Assembly: GCA_037445245.1 (NCBI GenBank)
Contig: JBBIKU010000077.1
Span: 1-11,220 of the forward strand
DNA: 11,220 bases
Direction: 5' to 3'
DNA from: JBBIKU01 sp037445245
Lineage (GTDB): Bacteria > Chloroflexota > Anaerolineae > Anaerolineales > Anaerolineaceae
Part shown: one piece after another, positions 1-7,591 of the stretch
How the letters are laid out: the number at the start of each line of letters is the position of its first letter
How positions within the stretch are numbered: position 1 is the stretch's first letter
Program-made: the position numbers and the translations under genes
The notes under the pieces: model-generated
Seen by the model: only the letters and a program-made list of their open reading frames with translations
Told to the model about the DNA's origin: nothing
Database searches by the model: none

Positions 1-833
1 GCAAGACCACCCTGGCGCATGTGCTCGCCCAAGAGATGGGGGTTAACATAAAAATCACCGCCGGTCCGGCAGTCGAGCGCCCCGGCGATCTGGCAGCGAT
101 CCTCACCAATTTGCACGCTGGCGATATTCTCTTCATCGATGAGATCCATCGCCTGGGGCGGGTCGTCGAAGAGGTGCTCTACCCGGCGATGGAGGACTTT
201 GCACTCGACATCGTCATCGGCAAGGGTCCCTCGGCGCGCTCGATTCGCCTGAAGCTGCCGCGCTTCACCGTTATTGGCGCCACCACCCGTCTGGCGTTAA
301 TCAGTGCCCCCTTGCGGGCGCGTTTTGGCGCCGTCTACCGCCTGGATTATTACGGACTTGAGTCGATGTGTGAAATTTTGCGCCGCGCCAGTGCCTTGCT
401 CAAGGTGAAGGTGGATGCGGATGGAATGGAAGAAGTTGCCCGGCGCGCCCGCGGCACTCCTCGCGTGGCGTTGCGATTGCTGCGACGGGTGCGCGATTAC
501 GCCCAGGTGCGCGCCGACGGGGTGATCTCGAGCGCCGTAGCGGTTGAAGCGCTGAGCCTGCTCAGCGTGGATGCCCTGGGGTTGGATGATGTCGATCGTC
601 GGGTGCTGTTGACGATTGTGGAGAAATACAACGGCGGACCGGTCGGCTTGAGCACGATCGCCGCTTCGATCAGCGAAGAGCCGGATACGATCATGGACGT
701 GGTCGAACCCTATCTGCTGCAACTGGGTTTTCTCGACCGCACGCCTCAGGGACGGGTGGCGACACGCCTGGCGTATGAGCATCTCGGTTTGCCCTATAAC
801 GACTTGCCCCAGCCCGGATTATTCCAAGCGTGA
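1..833 (+). CDS. ruvB: Holliday junction branch-migration ATPase RuvB (5' end missing)
   Basis: RuvB is the AAA+ motor that, with RuvA, drives branch migration of Holliday junctions during recombinational repair. The frame is open from the window edge and begins inside the Walker A loop (GKTTLA), so about 65-70 N-terminal residues lie outside. Visible in order are Walker B (FIDEIH, near nt 129-146), sensor 1 (IGATTR, near 276-293), the arginine-finger segment (SAPLRARFG, near 306-332), and the C-terminal winged-helix DNA-binding domain ending in the family signature LDRTPQGRVAT. The reading frame is intact to its TGA, and about 276 residues are seen of a usual 335-350. The stop overlaps the GTG start of queA (GTGA), so the two genes are translationally coupled; a ruvB-queA pair is a common bacterial arrangement. 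Identification is secure. Confidence 0.97.
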   Translation, partial: KTTLAHVLAQEMGVNIKITAGPAVERPGDLAAILTNLHAGDILFIDEIHRLGRVVEEVLYPAMEDFALDIVIGKGPSARSIRLKLPRFTVIGATTRLALISAPLRARFGAVYRLDYYGLESMCEILRRASALLKVKVDADGMEEVARRARGTPRVALRLLRRVRDYAQVRADGVISSAVAVEALSLLSVDALGLDDVDRRVLLTIVEKYNGGPVGLSTIAASISEEPDTIMDVVEPYLLQLGFLDRTPQGRVATRLAYEHLGLPYNDLPQPGLFQA

Positions 834-1843
834 AGACCTCTGATTTCGATTACACACTACCACCTGAATGCATCGCTCAGACGCCGTTGCAGCCGCGTCA
901 CGCCTCGCGGCTGTTGGTGCTGCGCCGTGACAGGGGCAGCACCGAACACACCACCTTCTGGGAGATTCCGAATTATCTCAACGCTGGCGATCTGCTGGTG
1001 ATCAATCGCACGCGGGTGTTGCCGGCGCGGTTGTTCGCCCGTAAAACCACTGGCGGGCGGGTGGAGTTGTTGTTGCTCAAACGCGTGGACACTTTGATAT
1101 GGGAGGCGTTGGTGGGTGGCAAGCGGGTGATTGCGGGCAGCCGCCTTCAACTGGAAGATGGGACAGGGGCGCAGGTGATCGACGACCTGGGTGGAGCGCG
1201 GCGGCTGGTGCGCTTCGATCAACCGGTGGAAGATTACATGACACAGCGCGGCGAGATGCCGCTGCCGCCATACATTCACACCCCTTTGCAGGATGCGGAA
1301 CGCTACCAGACGGTTTACGGTGTGCACCCCGGCTCGGCGGCAGCGCCAACCGCCGGACTGCACTTCACACCCGAGTTGATGCGGCGCCTCATCGATAAAG
1401 GCATCCGTTTTTCGGATGTGACCCTGCACATTGGTCTGGATACCTTCGCTCCGGTGGAGGAGGACGACCCTCGTCAGCACATCATTCACCAGGAGTGGTG
1501 TGAGCTGCCGCCTGCTACAGCGGAAGCCATTCACCGCACCCGGCAATGTGGGGGCAGGGTGGTTGCGGTGGGCACGACCAGCATGCGCACACTCGAAAGC
1601 GCCGCCGCGCCGGAGACCGGCGAGGTGCAGCCTTACCGCACTACCACCGATCTGTTCATCCTGCCTGGCTATCAATTCAAGGTGGCGGATGCACTGGTGA
1701 CCAATTTCCATCTGCCGCGTTCAACGCTGTTGATGCTGGTATGCGCCTTTGCCGGTCGTGAACGCGTCTTGGCAGCGTATGAAGAAGCCATCCGCTGTGG
1801 TTACCGTTTTTACTCCTTTGGAGACGCCATGTTGATTTTGTGA
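830..1843 (+). CDS. queA: tRNA preQ1(34) S-adenosylmethionine ribosyltransferase-isomerase QueA
   Basis: QueA transfers and isomerises the ribosyl part of S-adenosylmethionine onto 7-aminomethyl-7-deazaguanine in tRNA, giving epoxyqueuosine, a late step of queuosine synthesis at wobble position 34. The 337-residue product matches the usual family length. Diagnostic segments are the N-terminal DFDYTLPPECIAQTPLQPR, a central GSAAAPTAGLHFTPEL, the GTTSMRTLES block, and the C-terminal VTNFHLPRSTLLMLVCAFAG. The start is a GTG inside the stop region of ruvB (4-nt overlap); no in-frame ATG fits the conserved N-terminus better. Cotranscription with ruvB is inferred from the overlap. No other queuosine genes are in the window. 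Confidence 0.97.
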   Translation: MKTSDFDYTLPPECIAQTPLQPRHASRLLVLRRDRGSTEHTTFWEIPNYLNAGDLLVINRTRVLPARLFARKTTGGRVELLLLKRVDTLIWEALVGGKRVIAGSRLQLEDGTGAQVIDDLGGARRLVRFDQPVEDYMTQRGEMPLPPYIHTPLQDAERYQTVYGVHPGSAAAPTAGLHFTPELMRRLIDKGIRFSDVTLHIGLDTFAPVEEDDPRQHIIHQEWCELPPATAEAIHRTRQCGGRVVAVGTTSMRTLESAAAPETGEVQPYRTTTDLFILPGYQFKVADALVTNFHLPRSTLLMLVCAFAGRERVLAAYEEAIRCGYRFYSFGDAMLIL

Positions 1844-1910
1844 TCTGAAAATTGGGGAAGTGTTTACGTGAATAGTGTTGATTGTCTTGAAGAAAAATCC
1901 TGTGTCTGAG

Positions 1911-2600
1911 ATGCGCACTGCGGACACACTCCAAGCGCTGGAAAACGAAGTGATTGCCTGCCGACGCTGCCCTCGGCTGGTGCTGTGGCGCGAGGCGGCG
2001 GCGCAGCGCCGGCGGCGGGCATACCGCGACTGGCAGTATTGGGGCCAGCCGGTGCCCGGATTTGGCGATCCGCACGCCCGTTTGTTGGTGGTGGGTCTGG
2101 CGCCCGGCGCACATGGTTCTAACCGCACCGGCAGGATGTTCACCGGAGATGCTTCGGGAAATTTTCTCTACGCCGCTTTGCATCGCGCCAGGTTCGCCGA
2201 TCGAGCGCACGCCGCTAACCGGGATGACGGGCTTAAACTTAACCAGGTCTTCATCAGTGCGGTGTGTCGCTGTGCGCCGCCCAACAACAAACCCACCCGG
2301 CAGGAGGTGGACAACTGCCTGCCTTACCTGACGGGCGAAATGGCGTTGCTGCCGAAACTCGAGGGGATCGTGGCACTGGGGCGCATTGCCTTCGATACCC
2401 TGGCTGCACTTTTCAGGCAGCAGCTAGAGGCACTGCCGCCGTTGCGTTTCACGCATTTGGCTTACTACGCGCTGGGGGATGGGCTGCCCTGGCTGCTAGC
2501 TTCTTACCATCCTAGTCGCCAGAACACCCATACCGGACGCTTGACGGCGGCGATGTTCGATGCGGTCTGGCAACAGGCGCGCCGCTTGCTGGATGTTTAA
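1911..2600 (+). CDS. family 5 (UDGb-type) uracil-DNA glycosylase
   Basis: This enzyme excises uracil, and in studied UDGb proteins also hypoxanthine, from DNA to start base-excision repair of deaminated bases. The family-5 motif A, GLAPGAHGSNRTGRMFTGD, is complete at residues 63-80; it lacks the Asp or Asn general base found in families 1 and 4, as known for UDGb. Cysteines at 17, 20, 119 or 121, and 136 can ligate the expected 4Fe-4S cluster. The C-terminal motif SYHPSRQNTHTGR supplies the conserved His near residue 200. The start is uncertain. The ATG used here gives 229 residues, close to family length. An in-frame GTG at 1875 would add 12 residues, and neither has a clear ribosome binding site. 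The gene follows queA by 67 nt and may be cotranscribed with it. Confidence 0.9.
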   Translation: MRTADTLQALENEVIACRRCPRLVLWREAAAQRRRRAYRDWQYWGQPVPGFGDPHARLLVVGLAPGAHGSNRTGRMFTGDASGNFLYAALHRARFADRAHAANRDDGLKLNQVFISAVCRCAPPNNKPTRQEVDNCLPYLTGEMALLPKLEGIVALGRIAFDTLAALFRQQLEALPPLRFTHLAYYALGDGLPWLLASYHPSRQNTHTGRLTAAMFDAVWQQARRLLDV

Positions 2601-2630
2601 CGAATGAGTAAAAGTATTACATAAGTGTTA

Positions 2631-2659
2631 TTGACATACATTACTAATTAAGTTGTACT
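2631..2659 (+). promoter_or_regulatory. predicted promoter of the AbrB/PIN pair
   Basis: A perfect -35 hexamer TTGACA (2631-2636) is followed after 17 bp by TGTACT (2654-2659), a 4/6 match to the -10 consensus. It lies 24 bp before the antitoxin start, within a markedly AT-rich gap after the glycosylase stop. The AGGGAA at 2671-2676 serves as ribosome binding site. Antitoxins of this type commonly bind their own promoter, but I see no clean operator palindrome here. Confidence 0.6.
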
Positions 2660-2683
2660 CTCTCCAAAGCAGGGAATATTGAT

Positions 2684-2911
2684 ATGGAGACTTACGCTAC
2701 CGCCAAGGGTCAAATCGTGATCCCTTCCGCATTGCGGCGAAAATATGGGATTAAAGTAGGTGCCAAGATTCTGGTTTTCGACGATGGTGAATCGATCATC
2801 TTAAAGCCAGTAACGGAAGATTACTGGATGAAACTTCAAGGTTCACTACGCGGCAGCGGTGCTGTGAAAATATTGGTAAACCAACGGGCAAAAGACAAGG
2901 AACACGAATAA
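2684..2911 (+). CDS. AbrB/MazE-type (SpoVT-AbrB domain) antitoxin
   Basis: This 75-residue DNA-binding protein is the probable antitoxin of a VapBC-like pair. Residues 1-46 match the SpoVT/AbrB swapped-hairpin fold: TAKGQIVIPSALRRKYGIK, then a second strand pair ending GESIILKP. The C-terminal part (MKLQGSLRGSGAVKILVNQRAKDKE) resembles the toxin-binding tail seen in antitoxins that precede PIN-domain toxins. The start ATG has an AGGGAA ribosome binding site 7 nt upstream. Its stop overlaps the toxin start by one base (TAATG), which is typical of coupled antitoxin-toxin genes. Base composition is visibly more AT-rich than in ruvB, queA or the operon that follows, which suggests acquisition. 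The antitoxin itself appears intact. Confidence 0.9.
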   Translation: METYATAKGQIVIPSALRRKYGIKVGAKILVFDDGESIILKPVTEDYWMKLQGSLRGSGAVKILVNQRAKDKEHE

Positions 2912-3348
2912 TGGCAGCCGCAAAGGTTTTAGATGCCTTTGCATTGTTGGCGTTTTTCGAGGACGAACCGGGTGCAGATCTTGTGCGAAGTCTATTATTA
3001 CGCGCCGAAGAGGGCGGAATAAAATTGTTCATGAGCGTTGTCAATTTGGGTGAGGTTTGGTCCGCCATTGCTCGTGCTTCATTGCCTTTTGCCCGTTTGG
3101 CTGCAGGATACAAAGCGAAAATTTCCGATGCAGATTGTTTCACGGCTGCACTGGCAAAATCACAAAGAACTGATATCGTCACTGGTGATCCAGAGTTCAA
3201 TATTGATGGTGAGGGAAATCAACTCCCAACCGACGGTATTACCCGAGGGGTGGCAAGCAATTTAACCGGTTGTTATTCTTCTTCCAGAGTGGTGATCAGA
3301 CGCTCAATCTCGGCGTTGAGGAGAGGGTCAAGAGCCACCGGCTGGTGA
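2911..3348 (+). CDS. VapC-like PIN-domain toxin, internally shortened and probably frameshifted
   Basis: PIN-domain toxins are metal-dependent ribonucleases held inactive by their antitoxin. The four acidic positions of the fold can be recognised: Asp8 in VLDAFALLAFF, Glu48 in NLGEVW, Asp75 in DADCF, and Asp93 in TGDPEF. The stretch between GEVWSAIARAS and LPFARLAAGYKAK is about 25-30 residues shorter than I expect from this family, which suggests an in-frame internal deletion. After TGDPEFNIDG the frame no longer resembles a PIN C-terminus and runs 76 nt into the 3' end of the opposing methyltransferase gene. Adding one frame change near 3211-3216 gives an ending that stops at 3263-3265, just short of that gene. 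The product is therefore probably defective and may be a pseudogene. The comparison rests on memory of the family, not on an alignment. Confidence 0.7.
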   Translation: MAAAKVLDAFALLAFFEDEPGADLVRSLLLRAEEGGIKLFMSVVNLGEVWSAIARASLPFARLAAGYKAKISDADCFTAALAKSQRTDIVTGDPEFNIDGEGNQLPTDGITRGVASNLTGCYSSSRVVIRRSISALRRGSRATGW

Positions 3349-4724
3349 TTCTCGAGGATGGATCGGGCGGTCTGGCGGGCGGTGGTGCGCGTCCAGTCCG
3401 GTTCTTTTTCCCATTTGCCATAGGCGCGGCGGTCGATCAGTTGTGGCAGCCACAGCTCGTGCATGTGCTGGCGAGTGTGTTTTTGGGTGAGAAAATTGCC
3501 GCCGGGTTGCACCTTACGGATGGCTTCTAATCCCAACGTATCCTCGTCGATGCGGATGCCCTGCATCATCTTGTGCACGATACGGAAGATTTCGCAGTCC
3601 ATCAGGAGCTGCTCGTAAGACCAAATGCGACTGCCGTACAGCAGCCCGGCGCCCAGCAACATATCCGACATGACCAGAGAAGCTATCAGGCTGGAGAGGC
3701 TGTTGTCGATGCCGGCTTGCCAGTCGGGGATTTTGGCACCGGTGGCGAAGGCACCCATCGATAGCGGAACGTTGTAGAAGTCGGCGAGAACGTTGCTGGC
3801 GGCGCCGAAGAGGTAATCTTCCGCACCGCCGCCGGTATAGCCGCCGCTGCGAAGGTCCATAACGGTCTGGGCGGCGGCGTAGAAGACCGGTGTGCCGGGA
3901 TGCGCCAGTTGCAACAATGCCAGGGCGCTGATCACTTCGGCGTTGCCAACCACCAGCGTCCCGGCGCAGGTGGCGGGGGCGGTGGAAGCCGCCGACGCCA
4001 TGGTCATGAAGCCGACCGGTAGTCCGGCTTGGGCGGCGATCAGGGCGGCATCCAGGCTGCCGCCGTCTTGCCCCAACGGCGAGGCGGTGCACTGTATGAT
4101 GGAGAGTAGGGGACGTTTTCGCAATTCGGCGCTACCGCCGGCGATCATCTCCGCCATTGCGACCGCCGCGGCTGCTTCGCGTGTGGAGTACACGCTCTCG
4201 GTTTGCACGTGTTTGGTGGAATTGTTCCAGATGGCGTTCAGCTCGCGCAAGCTGCGGGTTTGGGGGGGATGATCTTGGGCTGAAACCGCCGTCCAGTGGA
4301 AAGCGATCTCAGGCAGGTGGTCTGCGACGTGGGCGATCTCAGCGACATCCTGCAGGCAGGAGCGCCGCCGTTCGCCGTCGTATAGATCGATCACTTCCAC
4401 TCCGCAGCCGTCTGTACCCAGGTAAACGTGGTTGCCGTCCAGCGGCAGATCTTGGGCGGGATTGCGGGCGGCGAGGGTGTAGGCTGGCGGGCAGGATTTA
4501 AGAGCAGTTTCGATCAAGTGCGGCGGCGCTTTGACGATCTGGCTTTGGTGATCTACGTTGGCGCCATGCGCTTGCCAGATTTTGAGCGCCTTTTGCGACG
4601 GAAAGCGGATACCGACCTGCTCGATTACTTCCAGGGTGGCTTGGTGAATGCGGGCGACGTCCTCGCTGGTGAGGATTTCGAGCCGCAGGCGGGGATTGGT
4701 GATGGAAAGGATTTCGTCGCTCAT
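3273..4724 (-). CDS. MttB-superfamily trimethylamine methyltransferase homologue (non-pyrrolysine)
   Basis: MttB-superfamily enzymes move a methyl group from a methylated amine to the cobalt of a partner corrinoid protein. This member has about 483 residues, the usual size. It carries the superfamily blocks GTDGCGVEVIDLYDGERR (N-terminal third), ESVYSTREAAAAVAMAEMIAGG, PLLSIIQCTASPLG, and the Gly/Ala-rich barrel segments near YTGGGAEDYLFGAASN. The full-length frame has no in-frame amber codon, so pyrrolysine is not encoded. Known non-pyrrolysine relatives (MtgB type) act on quaternary amines such as glycine betaine, but the substrate here cannot be read from sequence. The chosen ATG gives the conserved start MSDEIL and lies 22 nt after the corrinoid protein gene. 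A longer frame begins at 4826 but would overlap that gene. No strong ribosome binding site is visible. Confidence 0.9.
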   Translation of the reverse strand: MSDEILSITNPRLRLEILTSEDVARIHQATLEVIEQVGIRFPSQKALKIWQAHGANVDHQSQIVKAPPHLIETALKSCPPAYTLAARNPAQDLPLDGNHVYLGTDGCGVEVIDLYDGERRRSCLQDVAEIAHVADHLPEIAFHWTAVSAQDHPPQTRSLRELNAIWNNSTKHVQTESVYSTREAAAAVAMAEMIAGGSAELRKRPLLSIIQCTASPLGQDGGSLDAALIAAQAGLPVGFMTMASAASTAPATCAGTLVVGNAEVISALALLQLAHPGTPVFYAAAQTVMDLRSGGYTGGGAEDYLFGAASNVLADFYNVPLSMGAFATGAKIPDWQAGIDNSLSSLIASLVMSDMLLGAGLLYGSRIWSYEQLLMDCEIFRIVHKMMQGIRIDEDTLGLEAIRKVQPGGNFLTQKHTRQHMHELWLPQLIDRRAYGKWEKEPDWTRTTARQTARSILENHQPVALDPLLNAEIERLITTLEEE

Positions 4725-4746
4725 TGAACAACGTTGTCCGGGCGCT

Positions 4747-5403
4747 TCAAGCCACGCCACATAATTGCCGGGCAATTGCCACTGCCCCGATGGCATCTTC
4801 GCTGAAACCATCGGCGCCGATCTCATCCGCCCAGCTTCGAGTCACCGGCGCCCCACCGACCATAACCTTGAAACGCTGCCGCAGACCTTGCTTTTCAAGC
4901 CGCGTGATGAGGTCGCGCTGGTTGATCATGGTGGTGGTCAGCAGCGCGCTCAAGCCGATAATGTCGGCACCGACCGCCACGGCTTTTTCGATGAACGCTT
5001 CGGCAGCAACATCCACCCCCAGATCGTGTACCTCGAAACCGTTGGCAGTGAGCATGCTGCCGACCAGGGTCTTGCCGATGTCGTGAATATCGCCCTGGAC
5101 GGTGCCCAGCACCACCTTGCCGGCAACCTGACGGGCGCTGCCGAGGCGATTCAGCACCGGGTCGAGCACGTCGATGGCAGCTTTCATGGCTTCGCCCGCC
5201 ATCACCAGTTCGGGCAGGAAGGCTTCACCGCAGCTAAAAGATTCGCCGACGCGATCCATTCCGGGTAGCAAGCCGTGGTTGATGGCGTCCATGGGATGCA
5301 CGCTCTGCTCCAGCGCCTGGCGCGTCAGATCGGCGGCGATCTCCTGATCGCCGTCCACAATGGCTTGGGTCATCGCCGCGTAGAGTGGGTGGGCTTGGGT
5401 CAT
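4747..5403 (-). CDS. MttC/MtbC-type corrinoid (B12-binding) methyl-carrier protein
   Basis: This cytoplasmic protein carries a methyl group on a cobalamin cofactor between two methyltransferases. At 218 residues it has the family length. Residues 1-90 form the helical cap (EAFLPELVMAGEAMKAA). The Rossmann-like B12 domain follows, with the cobalt-ligand motif GDIHDIGKTLV (His107), then GLSALLTTTM near 150-159 and MVGGAPV near 181-187, which line the nucleotide tail. The ATG chosen gives the N-terminus MTQAHPLY. A frame starting at 5469 exists but overlaps the preceding membrane-protein gene and adds unconserved sequence. The gene lies 25 nt after the DUF1622 gene and 22 nt before the MttB homologue, its presumed methyl donor enzyme. 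Family assignment is firm; the substrate system is unknown. Confidence 0.93.
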   Translation of the reverse strand: MTQAHPLYAAMTQAIVDGDQEIAADLTRQALEQSVHPMDAINHGLLPGMDRVGESFSCGEAFLPELVMAGEAMKAAIDVLDPVLNRLGSARQVAGKVVLGTVQGDIHDIGKTLVGSMLTANGFEVHDLGVDVAAEAFIEKAVAVGADIIGLSALLTTTMINQRDLITRLEKQGLRQRFKVMVGGAPVTRSWADEIGADGFSEDAIGAVAIARQLCGVA

Positions 5404-5428
5404 ATTGGGTTGAATTTCCCGCCGGCGG

Positions 5429-5950
5429 TCAATCGTCTTCGCTGGTTCGTTCCATCTGCTCGATTTCACGCTCCAAGAAGTAAGTGAGCAGGGTGCGTAA
5501 AATGACGATGGCAGCGAGGTTCATGATTTCCTGGCGGTTGGGGGCGACCGCGGTGCGCAGGATATCGCTGGCGATGGCAAATTCCAAACCCAGAGCGAGC
5601 GCCCTGCCGAAGCCGATCTGGATGTTCTTGATGAAACCCAGACGGCTGCTGGGACGCTGTGCCATTCCCTTGATATAGGCGTAGACGGTGGCTAACATGC
5701 CGACGCCGACCACCAGAGCTGCCCCGGCTTCGGCGGCGGAGGCAAAATAAGCCACAATCTGGCTTAGGTTTTCCTCAATCGGGCTGCGGATGGAGGTCCT
5801 GCCGATCAATAAGCCATCGTCCAGCTTTAATAAAAAGATCAGACCTGCGATCAACGCTACCGGTAAAAGCCAGTTCCCCCAGGCGAAAAAGTGATGCTGT
5901 TTTTCTCTCTCCAATTGCAACGCGCTCCTGTGCGTGGATTGGGTAACCAT
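5429..5950 (-). CDS. DUF1622 family membrane protein
   Basis: This 173-residue protein of unknown function has three likely membrane segments: residues about 24-41 (WGNWLLPVALIAGLIFLL), about 70-92 (AAEAGAALVVGVGMLATVYAYI), and a C-terminal pair of hydrophobic stretches around GLEFAIASDILRTAV and the ILRTLLTYFLEREI block. These last blocks are characteristic of DUF1622. A polar, charged tail (EQMERTSEDD) ends the protein. It is the first gene of an apparent operon with the corrinoid protein and methyltransferase, 25 nt ahead of the former. The ATG shown has no Shine-Dalgarno; a TTG ten codons later has AGGAG four bases before it and could be the true start. A role in transport or in the methylamine system is only suggested by position. 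Confidence 0.85.
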   Translation of the reverse strand: MVTQSTHRSALQLEREKQHHFFAWGNWLLPVALIAGLIFLLKLDDGLLIGRTSIRSPIEENLSQIVAYFASAAEAGAALVVGVGMLATVYAYIKGMAQRPSSRLGFIKNIQIGFGRALALGLEFAIASDILRTAVAPNRQEIMNLAAIVILRTLLTYFLEREIEQMERTSEDD

Positions 5951-6195
5951 GTTGACTAAATGGTCAAGCTTATTTTAACTCAACTTGGAAATTATGCCAG
6001 TGGGAATTTTATACCGGGTCAGGCGAGGATTGCTTCGCTCTGCTTGCAAGGGCGGCTTACGAAGAACCACCGTTGCCGGTTGAAGACAGTTTGAAAATTA
6101 TAGCCGGCGTCACGGACACCGGCTACAGCACTTACACCCGCTCAAGTTTCAAGACAGCGCATTTCGTCTCGACTTGACCATCCCAGGCGTAATCT
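5951..6195. other. gap between two minus-strand genes holding the eno terminator and the mtt operon promoter region
   Basis: No gene is visible in these 245 bases. The right part contains the stem-loop listed separately as the enolase terminator. The left part must hold the promoter of the DUF1622-mttC-mttB operon. Two weak minus-strand candidates exist. One is TTGAGT, 17 bp, TTTAGT, whose start site would fall at the DUF1622 ATG. The other is an extended -10 (TGGCATAAT) at 5991-5999. An inverted repeat, TTGAC-N6-GTCAA (5952-5967), sits immediately before the start codon and could be an operator. Confidence 0.4.
6092..6125 (-). terminator. probable intrinsic terminator of eno
   Basis: On the minus strand, 70 nt after the enolase stop, TAGCCGG pairs with CCGGCTA (arms at 6101-6107 and 6119-6125). 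A further GTC/GAC pairing inside leaves a three-base loop. The stem is followed on the minus strand by TAATTTTC, a short and imperfect U-tract. Confidence 0.6.
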
Positions 6196-7485
6196 TTAGC
6201 GTTTCAGTGCGTCGAAACCGGCGTAGCGGGCGGTATCACCCAATTCCGCTTCGATGCGCAGAAGCTGATTGTACTTGGCGACGCGGTCGGAGCGAGCGGG
6301 GGCGCCGGTTTTGATCTGACCGCTGTTGAGTGCCACCACCAGGTCGGCGATGGTGGAATCTTCGCTTTCGCCGGAGCGGTGCGATACCACCGTGCGCCAG
6401 CCGGCGCGGTGGCACAGCTCGACCGCCTCAATTGTCTCGGTCAGCGTGCCGATCTGGTTGAGCTTGACCAGCAGGGCGTTGGCGGCTTTTTCGTCAATGC
6501 CGCGGCGCACTCGTTCGGGGTTGGTCACCAGCAGGTCGTCGCCTACGATCTGCGTGTGTGCCCCGACTTCGGCGGTCAGCATTTTCCATCCTTCCCAGTC
6601 ATCCTGCGCCAGCCCGTCTTCGAGCGAAACGATGGGGTATTGGTCGATCCAGGACTTCCAGAAAGCGACCATCTCTTCGCTGGTGAGCTTTTTACCTTCT
6701 TTACGCAGATTGTAGCGTTTGGAGTCTTCCTCGTATAACTCGGAGGCGGCGGGGTCGAGAGCGATGCCGATCTGTTCACCGGCTTTGTAGCCGGCTTTTT
6801 CGATGGCTGCGAGGATGACCTCGACCGCTTCGACATTCGCCTTCAGGGCGGGGGCGTATCCGCCTTCATCACCGACCAGGGTGGTGTAGCCGCGTTCCTT
6901 GAGCACGCTCTTGAGGGCGTGGTAGATTTCTACTCCCCAACGCAGCCCCTCGGCGAAGGAGGGCGCTCCCAGCGGCATCACCATGAATTCCTGGGCGTCG
7001 GTTGATTGCCAACCGGTGTGGGCGCCGCCGTTGAGGATATTCATCATCGGCACCGGCAGCAGGTGGGCATACACCCCACCGATGTAGCGATAGAGCGGCA
7101 GTTCGAGAACCTCGGCGGCGGCTCTGGCGACCGCCAGGCTGGTGCCGAGGATGGCGTTGGCGCCCAGTTTGGATTTGTTGGGGGTGCCATCCAATTCGAG
7201 CATCGCCATGTCGATGGCTTTTTGCTCCACGGCGTCCCAGCCGACCAACATCTCGGCGATCTCACCGTTGACATTCTCGACCGCTCGCAGCACGCCCTTG
7301 CCCAGGTAGCGCGATTTGTCTCCATCGCGCATTTCGAGAGCCTCGTGGGTACCGGTGGAAGCGCCCGAAGGCACAATTGCCCGTCCGATTGTTCCACCCA
7401 GCAGCTCGACTTCCACCTCGATGGTGGGGTTGCCGCGCGAATCTAAGACCTCTTGTGCGTGGATTGATTCAATCATGGTGTCCAT
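6196..7485 (-). CDS. eno: enolase (phosphopyruvate hydratase)
   Basis: Enolase interconverts 2-phosphoglycerate and phosphoenolpyruvate in glycolysis and gluconeogenesis. The 429-residue product has the standard length. It has the N-terminal domain with DSRGNPTIEVEV and SGASTGTHEALEMRD, and the barrel domain with catalytic Glu207 (VGDEGGYAP). Metal ligands are at about Asp244, Glu289 (SLEDG) and Asp316 (GDD), catalytic Lys341 lies in LLVKLNQIGTLTET, and the SHRSGESEDSTIADL signature is intact. The start at 7485 is preceded by AGAGGT four bases upstream. The open frame continues upstream to 7674 only because no stop happens to occur, and it would overlap pyrG. The gene follows pyrG by 118 nt and has its own predicted promoter in that gap. 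Confidence 0.98.
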   Translation of the reverse strand: MDTMIESIHAQEVLDSRGNPTIEVEVELLGGTIGRAIVPSGASTGTHEALEMRDGDKSRYLGKGVLRAVENVNGEIAEMLVGWDAVEQKAIDMAMLELDGTPNKSKLGANAILGTSLAVARAAAEVLELPLYRYIGGVYAHLLPVPMMNILNGGAHTGWQSTDAQEFMVMPLGAPSFAEGLRWGVEIYHALKSVLKERGYTTLVGDEGGYAPALKANVEAVEVILAAIEKAGYKAGEQIGIALDPAASELYEEDSKRYNLRKEGKKLTSEEMVAFWKSWIDQYPIVSLEDGLAQDDWEGWKMLTAEVGAHTQIVGDDLLVTNPERVRRGIDEKAANALLVKLNQIGTLTETIEAVELCHRAGWRTVVSHRSGESEDSTIADLVVALNSGQIKTGAPARSDRVAKYNQLLRIEAELGDTARYAGFDALKR

Positions 7486-7562
7486 CGTGACCTCTTTCAA
7501 TGTATGACTGTTTGATTTTTCTATCGCCCCGGCAGGAGCGAAGCTTTCGTTGTGGTGGTCCA

Positions 7563-7591
7563 AGTATAACCGCTGTCCGGCAGGGGGACAA
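7563..7591 (-). promoter_or_regulatory. predicted promoter of eno
   Basis: On the minus strand TTGTCC (7591-7586) is followed after 17 bp by TATACT (7568-7563), 4/6 and 5/6 matches to consensus. It lies just after the pyrG stop codon and would give a leader of about 70 nt. Confidence 0.55.

Noticed and set aside
857..1711. A 284-codon minus-strand open frame inside queA
   Set aside because: It is a shadow of queA in GC-rich DNA, with no conserved segments.
3273..4724. Possible pyrrolysine (amber) codon in the MttB homologue
   Set aside because: The frame is uninterrupted at full family length, so there is no in-frame TAG to read through.
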